The notes: a model not told the origin generated them from the sequence alone. Positions 32,341-43,561 are shown, counted from the stretch's first letter. The stretch is DNA of 64,000 nt from Euleptes europaea (GCF_029931775.1 NC_079321.1:3937001-4001000), one strand, 5' to 3'. A program made the numbers and translations.

Positions 32341-32640
32341 GTAAAGGTAAAGGTAAAGGTCCCCTGTCCAAGCACCAGGTCATTCCTGACCCATGGGGTG
32401 ATGTCACATCCCGACATTTCCTAGGCAGACTTTCTTTATGGGGTGGTTTGCCAGTGCCTTCCCCAGTCATCTTCCCTTTACCCCCAGCAAGCTGGGTCCT
32501 CATTTTTCCAACCTTGGAAGGATGGAAGGCTGAGTCAACCTTGAGCCGGCTACCTGAAACTGACTCCCGTTGGGATTGAACTCAGGTCGTGAGCAGTTTG
32601 GACTGCAGTACTGCAGCTGACCACTCTGCGCCACGGGGCT
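32341..32640 (-). mobile_element. SINE-4 with target duplication
   Basis: The minus strand begins AGCCCCGTGGCGCAGAGTGG with a GTTCAATCCCAAC B box and ends in ACCTTT repeats. GCTATATTTGTT at 32329-32340 and 32638-32649 is the duplication. The only copy in the window. Confidence 0.9.
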
Positions 32641-32649
32641 ATATTTGTT

Positions 32650-33600
32650 ACCCCAGTGCAAAAAGAAGCAGTCACCAAATATCCGTCATCTGCACAACCA
32701 TTGGAGGTACCAGAATACTTTCCTCTTTTGCATCTCCATGCAACTAACAGGAAATCTGAAAGATGTACCCGAAGGCTGGTTCACCTACAAATTGAGAGCA
32801 TCTTCAAAAATATTGTTGTCATGGTAACCACCTCCTTTCCTCGTGAGCGCAGACTATACCTCTTACACTTCAGTTCAGCTTATTTGCGTGCAGAGTCGAA
32901 GGTGATACCTTGGGAAATTAGAAAGTCAACCTAAAGAGCATGTTATCAGAGGTTATTTCCCAGGGTCCTTTTGGGTCAGTTTGGCAGATCTTGCTAGTCA
33001 GATTTATCTTCGGGGCTCCTTTTTCTGTTGCTGTAGCGCAGACCAAGGTGGTTTATGCATGGGAGTTTGACCTGAGGTTCGTTGCTCGCTGGACCCACTC
33101 TTTCCTGTTGGGAGTCTATGCACCCAGCGGTCTCCAACCTCCAATCAGGAAGTAGTTGAATCCCCGCCCCTTGAAATGCTGCTTCATAATTGGCTGTAGT
33201 AAGATAAAAGTTCCCTCCCCCGCAAACCCAATTTTTAAGAACAAAAACCAACCCCCCCCCCCCCGGAGCAATCTGAAAAGAAGGGGGCGGGAGAAATCCA
33301 AGCCTCGGTTTAAAAAAAGGCTTTTTTCTTCTCAGAAAAAGGAAGCAGGAAGCATTTGAATCCCTGTCTCTGGACAGGCTGCTTTGTAATTGGCTGTGAA
33401 CAAAACTAAACTTCCGTGTCCCGCTTTTTTCCTTACGCATGGGGATTTCGCCCGGGCTGAGCTCAGGGGAGAGGGAAGAACCGGGTTAACAGAAGAACGG
33501 GAAGGTCCAGAATTTGTGAGGGCTGGCAGCGAGGTCATCTCTAATGGAGGGAAATCTCATGCATAACTCCAAGGAACAACTGAGACAGATGGAGGGGGGG
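32650..33600. repeat. non-coding; diverged direct repeat of a promoter-like module
   Basis: Two related blocks about 200 bp apart: TTGAATCCCCGCCCCTTGAA at 33158 and TTGAATCCCTGTCTCTGGAC at 33356. Each is followed by a GCTGCTT...TAATTGGCTGT word. A C-run lies at 33251-33264. I do not recognise the family. Confidence 0.55.
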
Positions 33601-33866
33601 TGAACGTGAGTGAATGTACCCATGGATAAACGACTCAAGATTCAGTCTGTCAGAAGGCTGTTTGGCACCCATACGAGATACATCTTTAATTACTAGACTG
33701 GCAACCTACACAGGTTTTCTTTCAAATGTTCTGGTATTCCAGCAATTGTTCCTATGCCATGGACCTCCTTTCTTAATGTGCATAAAGGTATGTGGAAAAG
33801 CCAACACACCCAACAGTCTCATATAAGCTGCCAAGTAAAATGAAGAAGAAGCAGAAGAATTAGTAG

Positions 33867-33908
33867 TAATACTACTACTACTACTACTACTACTAGTAGT
33901 AGTAGTGT
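33867..33908. repeat. (ACT)n to (AGT)n inverted microsatellite
   Basis: ACTACTACTACT... turns into AGTAGTAGTAGT, so the run is self-complementary. Confidence 0.95.
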
Positions 33909-34142
33909 TGGTTTTTATATGCCGACTTTCTCTACCACTTAAGGGAGAATCACAACAGACACCTTGTGAGGTAGGTGAGGCTGAGAGAGCTCTGACAGAG
34001 CTGTGACTAGCCCAAGGTCACCCAGCTGGCTTCGTGTGTAGGAGTGGGGAAACAAATCCAGTTCACCAGATTAGAGTCCGCCGCTCATGTTAAGGAGTGG
34101 GGAATCAAACCCGGTTCTCCAGAGCAGACTCCACCACTCTAA
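33906..34142 (-). mobile_element. SINE-2 with internal deletion
   Basis: GGTTTTTATATGCCGAC to GCAGACTCCACCACTCT; the segment between AGAATCA and CAACAGACACC is missing. Confidence 0.88.
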
Positions 34143-34288
34143 TCATCCTCCAGATCACAGACTTTGAGGCTGGATATCCTTTTGGTTTGTTTGAAAGCTA
34201 TGTTTTTCCAGTAGTGAATGGATACAGCTATAAGGTGCTTTCTTCTACAAAATGAGACCAGTTACCCAGATTGGCAGTCACTCTTGGG

Positions 34289-34493
34289 TAGGGTTGCCAG
34301 GTCCCTCTTGGACACAGGCAGGAGATTTTGGGGGCGGAGCTTGAGGAGGGTGGGGTTGGGGGAGGGGAGGGACTTCAATGTCGTAGAGTCCAATTGCCAA
34401 AGCATTTTCTCCAGGGGAGCCAATCTCTATCGGCTGGAGATCAGTTGTAATATCAGGAGATCTCCAGCTAGTACCTGGAGGTTGGCAACCCTA
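34289..34493 (-). mobile_element. MITE-A with perfect 8-bp target duplication
   Basis: CTCTTGGG at 34281-34288 and 34494-34501. Confidence 0.95.
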
Positions 34494-34603
34494 CTCTTGG
34501 GCCCCCCAAACAGGATCCCTCAAATTCCCAGTGGGAAACATTTTAAAAGGAGGTAACTCAGGTCTTAGGGAAGGGATGCAGAGCTTTGCTTTGAAGTTGG
34601 TTT

Positions 34604-35028
34604 GTAGGGTTGCCAACCTCCAGGTGGGACCTGGAGATCTCCCAGAATGATAATTGATCTCCAGATGACAGTGATCAGTTCCCCTGGAGAAAACAGCTGC
34701 TTTGGAGGGTGGACTCTATGGCTAGGGTTGCCAACCTCCAGGTGGTGGCTGGAGATCTCCTATCACAACTGATCTCCTGCCAATAGCGATCAGTTCCCCT
34801 GGAGAAAATGGCAATTGGACTCTATGGCATTGAAGTCCCTCCCCTCCCCAAGCCCTGCCCTCCTAAGGCTCTGCCCCAAAAACCTCTCACTGGTGGCGAA
34901 GAGGGGCCTGGCAACCCTGTCTATGGCATTATTCCCCATGGAGGTTCTTCCACTCCCCAAACCCTACCCTCCTCAGGCTTCACCCCCAAAATCTCCAGGT
35001 ATTTTCCAATCCAGAGCTGGCAACCCTA
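34604..35028 (+). mobile_element. MITE-A containing another MITE-A
   Basis: Outer copy in two pieces, 34604-34722 and 34920-35028, in family order. Confidence 0.92.
34723..34919 (+). mobile_element. inner MITE-A, perfect 8-bp duplication
   Basis: TCTATGGC at 34715-34722 and 34920-34927; the duplicated word belongs to the outer MITE-A. Both are plus orientation but different subtypes. Confidence 0.96.
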
Positions 35029-35029
35029 C

Positions 35030-35633
35030 GTACTTCCCTTGTACAAAGTGTCTTCTAACCTGCGATGTTTCTAATAATGCACTCAGTCACCAATGTTTTG
35101 TCAATGGTAATGCTTTTCAAACACGGCACCTGAAAACAATTCTTAATAAATGCCATCTCTCTTAACTCAGCAAATTGCCTGCATAAATATTTTGTTTAAA
35201 AAGCAATTAGTTTCCAATGCTTTGTAAACCGTGGAGTTAAAGGCAAATTATTCCGTCTGCTCATTTTGTTAAATAAAAACGACCCCTCAGCTATAAAATG
35301 GCTTTTAAATGAACCTTTTTAATTAAGACAGAATTTTTAAAAAATGAATCTATAATAGCTCTTCTAAGCCTGTGTGCAAAATTTTTAAAAAATCACATGT
35401 GAAAGTGTGTCTTTGAGGATGAAATCAGGGCCAACCAGATTTCTATGAGGATTGATTTTCTTTACACAAGTCCCTCCCCTTCCCATCTCCACAAATTGTT
35501 TGCTTCCCCCCACCCCAAATCCCTTCCTTCCACTTTCTTTTGGCAGCCCTCTCCCCCCTGACTTTGATGCAGCTTTGAATTTTTGTTATAAATTTGAAAG
35601 CAGAGATATTTCTGAAAATTTCCTCATCTGTTT
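35030..35633. other. non-repetitive island, candidate conserved element
   Basis: 35080-35440 is AT-rich with AGCAATTAGTTTCC, CTTTTTAATTAAGAC and AAATGGCTTTTAAATG; no repeat recognised and no exon. Confidence 0.4.
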
Positions 35634-35768
35634 GGGGAGGGGAGGGATTTCAATGCCATAGAGTCCAATGGCCAAAGTGGCCATTTTCTCCAGGGGGACT
35701 GATCTCTATCGGATGGAGATCAGTTGTAATACCAGGAGAACTCTAGTACATGGAGGTTGGCAACCCTA
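35634..35768 (-). mobile_element. MITE-A fragment
   Basis: GGGATTTCAATGCCATAG to TGGAGGTTGGCAACCCTA. Confidence 0.82.
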
Positions 35769-35984
35769 CTTGGCTGCCATGTCCCAAAATAGGAAAATGT
35801 GTAGCAATTGGCTATGAACTACTGATGCCCGAATCGTGAGGAGGTGCACAGAGCAGAGAAGTGAACAGATACTGCAGAACTGACAAGTTGAATGTTTAAC
35901 CTTACTGTCAAAGTCTCCAGAGAATGTCTAGGAGTACATTAGGCACGAATGCAATTAAACCAGCGTTGATTGATACGGCTACTT

Positions 35985-36560
35985 TGAGCGTGAGGAGGGT
36001 GGGGTTTGGGGAGGGGAGGGACTTCAATGCCATAGAGTCCAATTGCCAAAGCAGCCATTTTCTCCAGGTGAACTGATCTCTATCGGCTGGAGATCAGTTG
36101 TAACAGCAGGAGATCTCCAGCTAGTACCAGGAGGTTGGAATTCAAAATATAGCACAAAACAATTGTTTCTAAAATAAAGAAACCAAACAATAGCAACTCA
36201 TGCTATTACAGATATATATTGGAAACATTCAATAACCACAATTCTGGAGCAAAGAAATGTATATCACAATTGGTCTAAGTAAGACCCCAGCTCTCAGCAT
36301 AAGGCTTTACAATGCAAAATATAAGCCAAAATGCTCAGTCCTTATTCAGTCCGTATTAATAGTTTCAATTTCATAAAGTGCATCAGTAAACCACGGAAAC
36401 AAGATGTAGAGCAATGGAGATCCGGTATAATTCCATTTCGTGTAGACTTTTTCAAGCCTTCAATCTTTCCGTGCACTGTTCAATCAATGCATGAAGGAGT
36501 GTACCTTTCCTATGTATCTGGACGGCAAAGTAGGACGGCAAAGTAGGGTTGGCAACCCTA
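35985..36560 (-). mobile_element. MITE-A split near the hot spot
   Basis: Left part to AGTACCAGGAGGTTGG (36137), right end GGTTGGCAACCCTA (36547-36560). The repeated word at the right is imperfect. Confidence 0.7.
36138..36546. mobile_element. PLE-like insertion (tentative)
   Basis: 409 bp of sequence foreign to MITE-A, with a doubled GACGGCAAAGTAG near its right end. The minus strand near 36353-36390 has CTGATGC...GAAATTGAAAC, at best a degraded hammerhead-like core. Confidence 0.4.
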
Positions 36561-37791
36561 CAGATGAATAGCCAATGGTAGTTAAATCTAGGGAAAGTGG
36601 GAAGATAACAGATAAATACCGAGGAACATTAAGAAGGTCTTTAAACATTTCACTCACACATCTATGCTGAATAGAAAAAGCATCTACTGCGCATAATGCG
36701 TGAGCCAAGATGAACATGTTTCCTGAATCTCAGACATGCCTAATAAAAAAATGTTGGTTGGTTGGATTACACTAGTCACAGCAAACATTAAAAAATCTAC
36801 GGATTGTCTTTCCCCAAATCTGCGTAAGGAAAAATGGAAATCTCCCTCTTCCCACATGGGCAGCTCTCATTTTTTTTTTTTTACTTTTTGTTATTTTATT
36901 TATATATTTGAGGGGTACAGGGAAAGAAAAAAGGAACGGGGTAAACGTTAACATTGTAAAAACAATACAGTATTGTAAAATGATTTCTAAATAAAATATA
37001 GTTACAAAATAACTTTAGTTTGTTATACTTGCATCAGGGTAATCTCTTATATTTTAAAAATTCTTATTCTTTTTGGCAATTAATTGAGATAAAAAGATAT
37101 AAAACTCTCATTTGAATAGCGACAAACGTGAACGACTTGGGGGAAGCCTTCTTTGTTTATACTTGGCTGTCTGGTTATTTGAGCTCTTTCGCTCTCCTCT
37201 GCCATCGCGTGAATCTGGCTGCTCTAAGAATAGTTTTTACTACATTTGTTTCTGTCGGGGGAATTTCACAATAGCGAGAGAAACACCTCCGCTCCCACCT
37301 CTGCCTGAATCCCTCTTGGCACTAATCGCCAGCTCTCCGTGTGAATCCCTGCACATAACTGTGATATTAGCAACCTGACTTGAACATGGACCCCTGGCAT
37401 GCATGCGCTACGACCAAGTGACCTTTTGGGGAACACTTTCCTTTTCACACTGTGTTTTAGTCCCTTCTTCACACATTGTAGCCTCTTTGATTTCTCAAGA
37501 GAATTGTGGTTAATGGAATAGAAATATAGATACAGTAATAACCTCTAAGAAACCGTAGTTTCTGCGTCGCTGCATGCCCTTCCCTTGGAAAAAAACCAGC
37601 CATGACTGTGATTTGGAGCATGAAGGAGGCAGGGAACTCGAATTTCTCACTGTCTTTCTCAGGGGAACTTGAAGTCGAAGATGGAAGACGCCCGTTTGGT
37701 CACTTTCTTACTGGTACTGTGTACCAGACCATCATATGTAAAATAGTTTGTATGTCTCTGTACTGAAACAAAACTGGAGTGTATGGATAAA
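36561..37791. other. no gene seen; AT-rich repeat-like part
   Basis: 36868-37100 is very AT-rich with a T-run and may be a LINE 3' end (minus). The rest is unique-looking. Confidence 0.4.
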
Positions 37792-37793
37792 TA

Positions 37794-38130
37794 GGGTTGC
37801 CAACCTCCAGGTACTAGCTGGAGATCTCCTGCTATTACAACTGATCTCCAGCCGATAGAGATCAGTTCACCTGGAGAAAATGGCCGCTTTGGCAATTGGA
37901 CTCTATGGCATTGAAGTCCCTCCCCTCCACAAACCCTGCCCTCCTCAGGCTTCGCTAGGGTTGCCAATCTCCAGGTACTCCAGGTAGAGATCAGTTCACC
38001 TGGAGAAAATGGCTGCTTTGGCAATTGGATTCTATGGCATTGAAGTTCCTCCCCTCCCTCAAATCCCACCCTCTTCAGGATCTTCCCCAAAAACCTCCTG
38101 CTGGTGGTGAAGAGGGACCTGGCAACTCTT
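37794..38130 (+). mobile_element. two MITE-A copies, the first truncated
   Basis: 37794-37956 loses its right end at CTTCGC; 37957-38130 follows directly, itself with a short deletion after GGTACTCCAGGTAGAG. Confidence 0.85.
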
Positions 38131-38188
38131 TACCCTACTGAGGTCCCTTTCTTCTCCAGGCTCCTCTAAGGGAAGATGCCAAGAGGAT

Positions 38189-38463
38189 AGGGTCGCCAGG
38201 TCCCTCTTCGCCATCCGGGAGGTTTTTGGGATGGAGCCTGAGGAGGGCGGGGTTTGGGGAGGGGAGGGACTTCAATGCCATAGAGTCCAATTGCCAAGGT
38301 GGCCATTTTCTCCAGGTGAACTGACCTCTACCTGGAGAACCTGGAGGTTGGCAACCCTAGCGAAGCCTGAGGAGGGCTTTTCTCCAGGTGAACCGATCTC
38401 TCGGCTGGAGATTAGTTGTAATAGCAGGAGATCTCCAGCCGCCGCCTGGTGGTTGGCAACCCT
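38189..38463 (-). mobile_element. two MITE-A copies
   Basis: 38189-38359 (short, to GGAGGTTGGCAACCCTAG) and 38360-38463 (left part missing). Confidence 0.85.
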
Positions 38464-39388
38464 ACAAGAGGACAAGGATTCTGTGAAAGGACATGATATG
38501 AAAGGAAGACAGCTCGAAGCCGCTCCGCCGAGGTCTGCCGAATTGCACAGCAGCCAAGACGCCTCGAGCAGCCATTGTGACCCGGCTGTATCACCCATGG
38601 AGTTTCTGGAAAGAAGCCAAGCCTTGAGCCCCCTTTTAATTAGGGACCTCTCAAAACTGGAAGGGGCCGCACTTTCTGACGACGCCGTTTTGTTCGAAAC
38701 CTGCGCCAGCCGGCAGGCAATGCGGTGCTTCGCCGTACAAATGTCAAGGAGCGGAGCACCTAGCAACCTGCTCGCGGGGCTATTTTTGGCACGGGCCTCC
38801 AATTCTTCCCGACGTCGCCTGAGTCTGGGATCCGAGAACGAGAGGCGCTGCCGCTCACCTTTTGTTAATTGGCTCATTAAGAATGTGCTTGGGAGACAGG
38901 CCTCCCGGGGCCCAGAAACTCTTCCGATTCGCCCATCATCAATCAATGTGATTAGCTCTTCTCTTATCAACGGGGTTTTTTAAAAAAATTAATAAATTGG
39001 GAGCTCCCAACTGCAGGCCTCCATAATTATTGTGCATTAGAGCTTCGGGGAAACGTTGCTTCTCCCTTAATAGAATCGGTTTAGGAAGCTGATTTTGCTA
39101 AGGTGGTGGTGGGGGGAACCGTTCACATAGGAAGCCCAGTCTGCTCATCCTCCTCTCCATTAAAATGCAATTTATTCTTGTGGTTGTTGACCTTCAAGAC
39201 AAAAACAGGCCTCCAGTTGACACATTGCCTCCGTCTTTGCTAATCAAACATCAAGGTTTCCGGAAAATGTATGATCACAAGAGACAAAGTCTACGGGTAG
39301 AGATAATGTTTTCTGTTTTTAAACACGTGTGTGGATGGTGTGAACACACACAAACACATACACATGAACAAATGAATGGAATTTGTAC
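38464..39388. other. non-repetitive CpG-bearing island
   Basis: No known repeat. It includes TTGTTAATTGGCTCATTAAG (about 38864-38883) and CTCCATAATTATTGTGCATTAG (about 39019-39040). Long frames on both strands overlap fully and lack splice context or domains, so I do not call a gene. Confidence 0.4.
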
Positions 39389-39790
39389 GGGGAGGGGCTG
39401 CGGCTCAGTTTGTAGAGCATCTGCTTGGCATGCAGAAGGTCCCAGGTTCAATCCCTGGAATCTCCCCTTGGGACCAGGAAAGTAGGTGAAGGACTTCTGC
39501 CTGAGATCCTGGAGATAGGGTTGCCAACCTCCAGGCAGTAGTTGGAGATATCCTGCTTTTACAACTGATGCCAGCCGATAGAAATCAGTTCACTTGGAGA
39601 AAATGGCCACTTCGGCAATTGGACTCTATGGCACTGAAGTCCCTCCCCTCCCCAAACCCCACCTCCTCAGGCTCCGCCCCAACAACCTCCCGGCAGTTGT
39701 GAAGAGGGACCTGGCAACTCCATTAATGGCGTAAAAATGTAAGCTGCTTTGGGCCCCCATTGAAGAGGATAATGTAAATAAATAAAGTTA
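39389..39790 (+). mobile_element. SINE-1 head, MITE-A, and a SINE tail
   Basis: SINE-1 5' part 39389-39515 (GGGCTGCGGCTCAGTTTG), MITE-A 39516-39722, then AAGCTGCTTTGGGCCCCCATT of a SINE-3-type tail. Confidence 0.8.
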
Positions 39791-39804
39791 GCTCCCTTTA
39801 TCTA

Positions 39805-40309
39805 TAGGGTTGCCAGGTCCCTCTTTGCCACCGGCGGGAGGTGTTGGGGGGCAGATCCTGAGGAGGGCGGGGTTTGGGGAGGGGAGGGACTTCAATGCCA
39901 TAGAGTCCAATTGCCAAAGTGGCCATTTTCCCCAGGGGAACTGATTTCTATCGGCTGGAGATCAGTTGCAGTAGCAGGAGATCTCCTGCTAGTACCTGGA
40001 GGTTCAGTACAGGAGCGAAGAATACTTATAAGTGCAAACAAATATTTATATGCTACCGTGTCTAATACAATACGCACTTCATAAATATACAAAAAGAACC
40101 ATTCATACAGTTGTAACACTGTGTGTTACAACTGTATGAATGGTTCTTTTTGTATATTTATGAAGTGCGTATTGTATTAGACACAGTAGCATATAAATAT
40201 TTGTTTGCACTTATAAGTATTCTTCGCTCCTGTACTGAATTTCTTATCCTTTGATACTAGTACAGTGGTGTCTATTTTCTCCTCCAGTACCTGGAGGTTG
40301 GCAACCCTA
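39805..40309 (-). mobile_element. MITE-A split exactly at the hot spot
   Basis: Left part to 40004, right part from 40286. AGTACCTGGAGGTT (14 bp) is present at 39991-40004 and 40286-40299. Confidence 0.94.
40005..40285. mobile_element. 281-bp near-perfect palindromic insertion
   Basis: Arms 40004-40119 and 40123-40238 are 116-bp reverse complements with one mismatch around a 3-bp centre. A 47-bp single-copy tail (ATTTCTTATCCTTTGATACT...) follows, resembling the end of the 46438-46665 element. Confidence 0.85.
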
Positions 40310-40316
40310 CTCTCCC

Positions 40317-42062
40317 CCCCACACTCTCCCGTTTAAAAACCACAATACATTTCCTGTCTTCTCCTTTCCTACTAGCAACCGGCAGTACAAATACCATCTG
40401 GGAAAAGCCTCAACATGCCCGTCCCAGGCCAACAAACTCAGACACCTGCGAAGGAGGACTGAGAAATGGAAAGGGAGGCCCTGAACTAATCCACACTCTT
40501 TGTTATCCGACAAAAGCGAGAAATCTGATGAGCTCGATCTGTTAGGGGCAAGCTGCTTTTCCTGTCAAGCCTCCGAACGAATTAGCAACGTCTCATCGGG
40601 ATTCCGCCGCCGCGTCAAACGCCTGCCGACACGGGAACTCGTTCTTATGTCAGTTGGAAAAGATTTTCAGCAGCATGTTAGTCAAGTGAAAGAGAGGGAC
40701 ATCTGTTGTTTGGTCACTCGGCCCAGTAAATTCTCCTTTTTCACATTGTTTAAGGATTTGGAGAAGGCAACGTCGAGGAACTGATAGATGCAATCCTCAT
40801 TTCCTTGGGGTTTCCTGTTATTTATTGATTACCCCTTCATGGAAACAGAATAAGGAAGCTGCATTTCTGGGGTCTAACGCACTCAGTATATACTACGTTT
40901 TTAAAAACGTGTTATCCAGGTTAGATCGCACCTCAGACCTCCCATTTCGGCTTGGAAATGCTTTGGAAGGGCCAGACATCTGTTTTTCCCCCAAACGCCT
41001 GTACCACGATGTATTTTGTTATGTCGTTTCAAAACCGGCAATCCAAGGGGTGTGTTCAGTTACATACGCTATTCAGTTCTCCTCCCCTCTTTTTGCAACA
41101 CCCAATGAAAAGCCTTTCGCCTCCCATCCCACCTTCTCCCTCCCCTCCCGTTTGCACCCACCAATCATTATTGTTACTTAATCCCCCCCCATAAGTGCTT
41201 GTGGTCTTACAAAGGAACACGGGAACGTTGGAACATTAGACCAACCATTTTTATTTGTGCAGGGTCCCAATCAAACATTTCCCTCATATGGAATGTCCTT
41301 GAAGTGGATTTTGTAAACGGTTTGTGGGCTTCAGGGGGAAGGAATGCAGAGGAGGGTGAGGGCTGGAAAAGTAGCAAAATTGCTGCGAGCGGCAGATGGG
41401 GGAGGAGGAAGCAGCAGGAGGAGGGATAGAGAGAGCGCCCGCACACACACACACAAGTCAGGGCTCTCCTGCCGGCACAAAGTTTCTCCCCGTCTGTTCC
41501 TCTCTTTCTCTTGCTGCTGGGGTTGAGCATGCCTCCCTGCTCTCAAAAAATTTTTTTTAATGTGCTCGTCCCAACGAAAAAATGCAAGATCGTTGGACCA
41601 ACGCCTGAAAAGACGGCAGCTCTGTGATTAGCACTGTGCAAGGAACGGCTCATTTTGGTTTTTTTTTTGGAGGGGGGGAAATGCCTGCACAGGTTGTGAT
41701 TAGGGTTTCCCTGCCGTGCGAATGAGGCAATTCTTAATGGCGCACAGCGCTCCTTCGGATCAATGATATAGCGCATGCATGAAACAAAGAAAGGGGAGGG
41801 GAGGTGGGGAGGCGGGGAAGAATCAGTGACACAGACATGACGCAGTGCTCCCCCATGCTCCTCCTCTCAACTTTTCAGACTATTATTTTGGAGGTGCGAT
41901 AGGACAATATGACGATAAACCGTCTTGGGAGCAGTCTTAACAGGCACGGTGCGATCGGAAATGAAGAATACGCATCCAAAACACACCCCAAGCACAATGA
42001 TAATATGCTGTAAATTGTTGGTGCATTAGGACCCTCTGTCATGTACTAAAGAACCCCAACTG
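40317..42062. other. non-repetitive island
   Basis: Longest repeat-poor stretch of the right half. It contains a CA run at 41441-41455, a T-run near 41660 and CpG-bearing sequence at 40500-40680. No exon supported. Confidence 0.45.
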
Positions 42063-42100
42063 TTCACAATTGGTGGTGGAAAGTGCCGTCAAGTTGCCGC

Positions 42101-42623
42101 TAGGGTTGCCAACCTCCAGGTACTAAATACAACAACTATGCTGTTAAAGTTGGCTCAACACATCAAAATATACAGCAAAAGGCTCTATAAACTCACTGTA
42201 TTTGTTGTCTAATAATGGGACAGCTTCGGTGTACTCGGAACTTAGGCGCTCCGCTACTTTTCAGGGTGACAGAAGATTATTTGTTCATAGTTGTTAGAAA
42301 GGTGCCTCTGTGCCTTCTAATTTGCTTTTGTAGTATTGTGTTTTTTGCTTTGTACTCAATATTTAGATGTAATTTAGACAATTAATACAGTGAATTTATA
42401 GAGCCTTTTGCTGTATATTTTGATGTGTTGAACCTCCAGGTACTAGCTGGAGATCTCCTGCTATTACAACTGCTCTCCAGCTGACAGAGATCAGTTCCCC
42501 TGGGGAAAATGGCCGCTTTGGCCATTGGTCTCTATGGCATTGAAGTCCCCTCCCCTCTCTGCCCTCATCAGGCTCCACACCAAAAACCTCTCGCTGGTGG
42601 CGAAGAGGGACCTGGCGACCCTA
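42101..42623 (+). mobile_element. MITE-A, perfect 8-bp duplication, split at the hot spot
   Basis: GTTGCCGC at 42093-42100 and 42624-42631. AACCTCCAGGTACTA (15 bp) at 42111-42125 and 42431-42445 brackets an inner insertion. Confidence 0.96.
42126..42430. mobile_element. 305-bp foldback PLE-like insertion
   Basis: Inverted arms 42156-42202 and 42384-42430, 47 bp with one mismatch, around a 181-bp middle. The minus-strand middle has CCTGAAAAGTAGCGGAGCGC, possibly a decayed hammerhead core. Confidence 0.8.
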
Positions 42624-42682
42624 GTTGCCGCTGACCTATGGCGACTCTATAGGGTTTTCAAGGGAAGAGGTGGTTTGCCATT

Positions 42683-43165
42683 AGGGTTGCCAGCTCCGGG
42701 CTGGGAAATACCTGGAGATTTTGGGAGCGGAGCCTGAGGAGGGCAGGGTTTGAGGAGGGGAGGGACTTCAATGCCATAGAGTCCAATAGCCAAAGTTCAA
42801 TTCACTAGCTCATGCCCTTTTGGAATGCCGCTTTTACGAGGAACTTCGATCATATTATATCGCCCCCCTTTTAACATACAAATCTAATGCCTCTGTGTCT
42901 GACATAATGCCTTTTCTACTAAGCGATGGGGATCCCAAGGCTACATTGTCAGTGGCAAGATTTGTTTCAGTCCTTATATCCCTTAAACACTAGATATATG
43001 CTGCTCAAGATCAATGGATCAAGGAGCTTCTAAGGGATAAAGGAAAGGAAAGGAAAGGAATAGCCAGAGCGGCCACTTTCTCCAGGGGAACTGCTCTCTA
43101 TCTGCTGGAGATCAATTGTAATAGCAGGAGATTTATAGCTAGTACCTGGCGGTTTGCAACCCTAG
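42683..43165 (-). mobile_element. MITE-A split by a LINE 3' end
   Basis: Pieces 42683-42795 and 43059-43165. AATAGCCAAAG (42785-42795) and AATAGCCAGAG (43059-43069) are an 11-bp duplication with one mismatch. Confidence 0.85.
42796..43058 (+). mobile_element. 5'-truncated LINE with ORF2 C-terminus
   Basis: Open frame from 42796 to the TAG at about 42992: AHALLECRFYEELRSYYIAP, then MPFLLSDGDPKATLSVARFV. A short 3' UTR ends in AAAGG repeats. L1-like by appearance; the clade is not certain. Confidence 0.75.
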
Positions 43166-43561
43166 TTACCAGGTCCCTCTTCGCCACCGGTGGGAGGTTT
43201 TGGGGGTGGAGCCTGAGGAGGAAGAAGAAGAGTTGGTTTTTATATGCCGACTTTCTCTACCACTTAAAAGAGACTCAAACCGGCTTACAATCACCTTCCC
43301 TTCCCCTCCCAACAACAGACACCCTGTGAGGTAGGTGGGGCAGAGAGAGCTCTATCAGAGCTGCAACTTGCCCAAGGTCACGCAGCTGGCTTCATGTGGA
43401 GGAGTGGGGAAAGGTGGGGTTTGGGGAGGGGAGGGACTTCAATGCCATAGAGTCTAATGGCCAAAGCGGCCATTTCCTCCAGCTGAACTGATCTCTATCG
43501 GCTGGAGATCAATTGTAATAACCGGAGAGCTCCAGCTAGTATCTGGAGGTTGGCAACCCTA
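43166..43561 (-). mobile_element. MITE-A split by a SINE-2
   Basis: MITE-A pieces to GCCTGAGGAGG (43217) and from AAGGTGGGGTTTGG (43413); SINE-2 (minus, 5'-truncated) occupies 43218-43412. Confidence 0.86.

Larger units (their letters stand above)
42066..42682 (-). mobile_element. 5S-SINE/LINE tail split by a MITE-A
   Basis: GTGCCGTCAAGTTGCCGC at 42083-42100 resumes as GTTGCCGCTGACCTATGG at 42624. Confidence 0.8.

Noticed and set aside
33150-33540. Promoter or LTR of an old element
   Set aside because: There are two related blocks but no matching terminal repeats, primer site or coding remnant, so I left it unassigned.
38231-38983. Overlapping long open frames (250 and 232 codons) on opposite strands
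   Set aside because: The left part of both is MITE-A sequence; the rest has no domain, splice context or codon bias that I can see.
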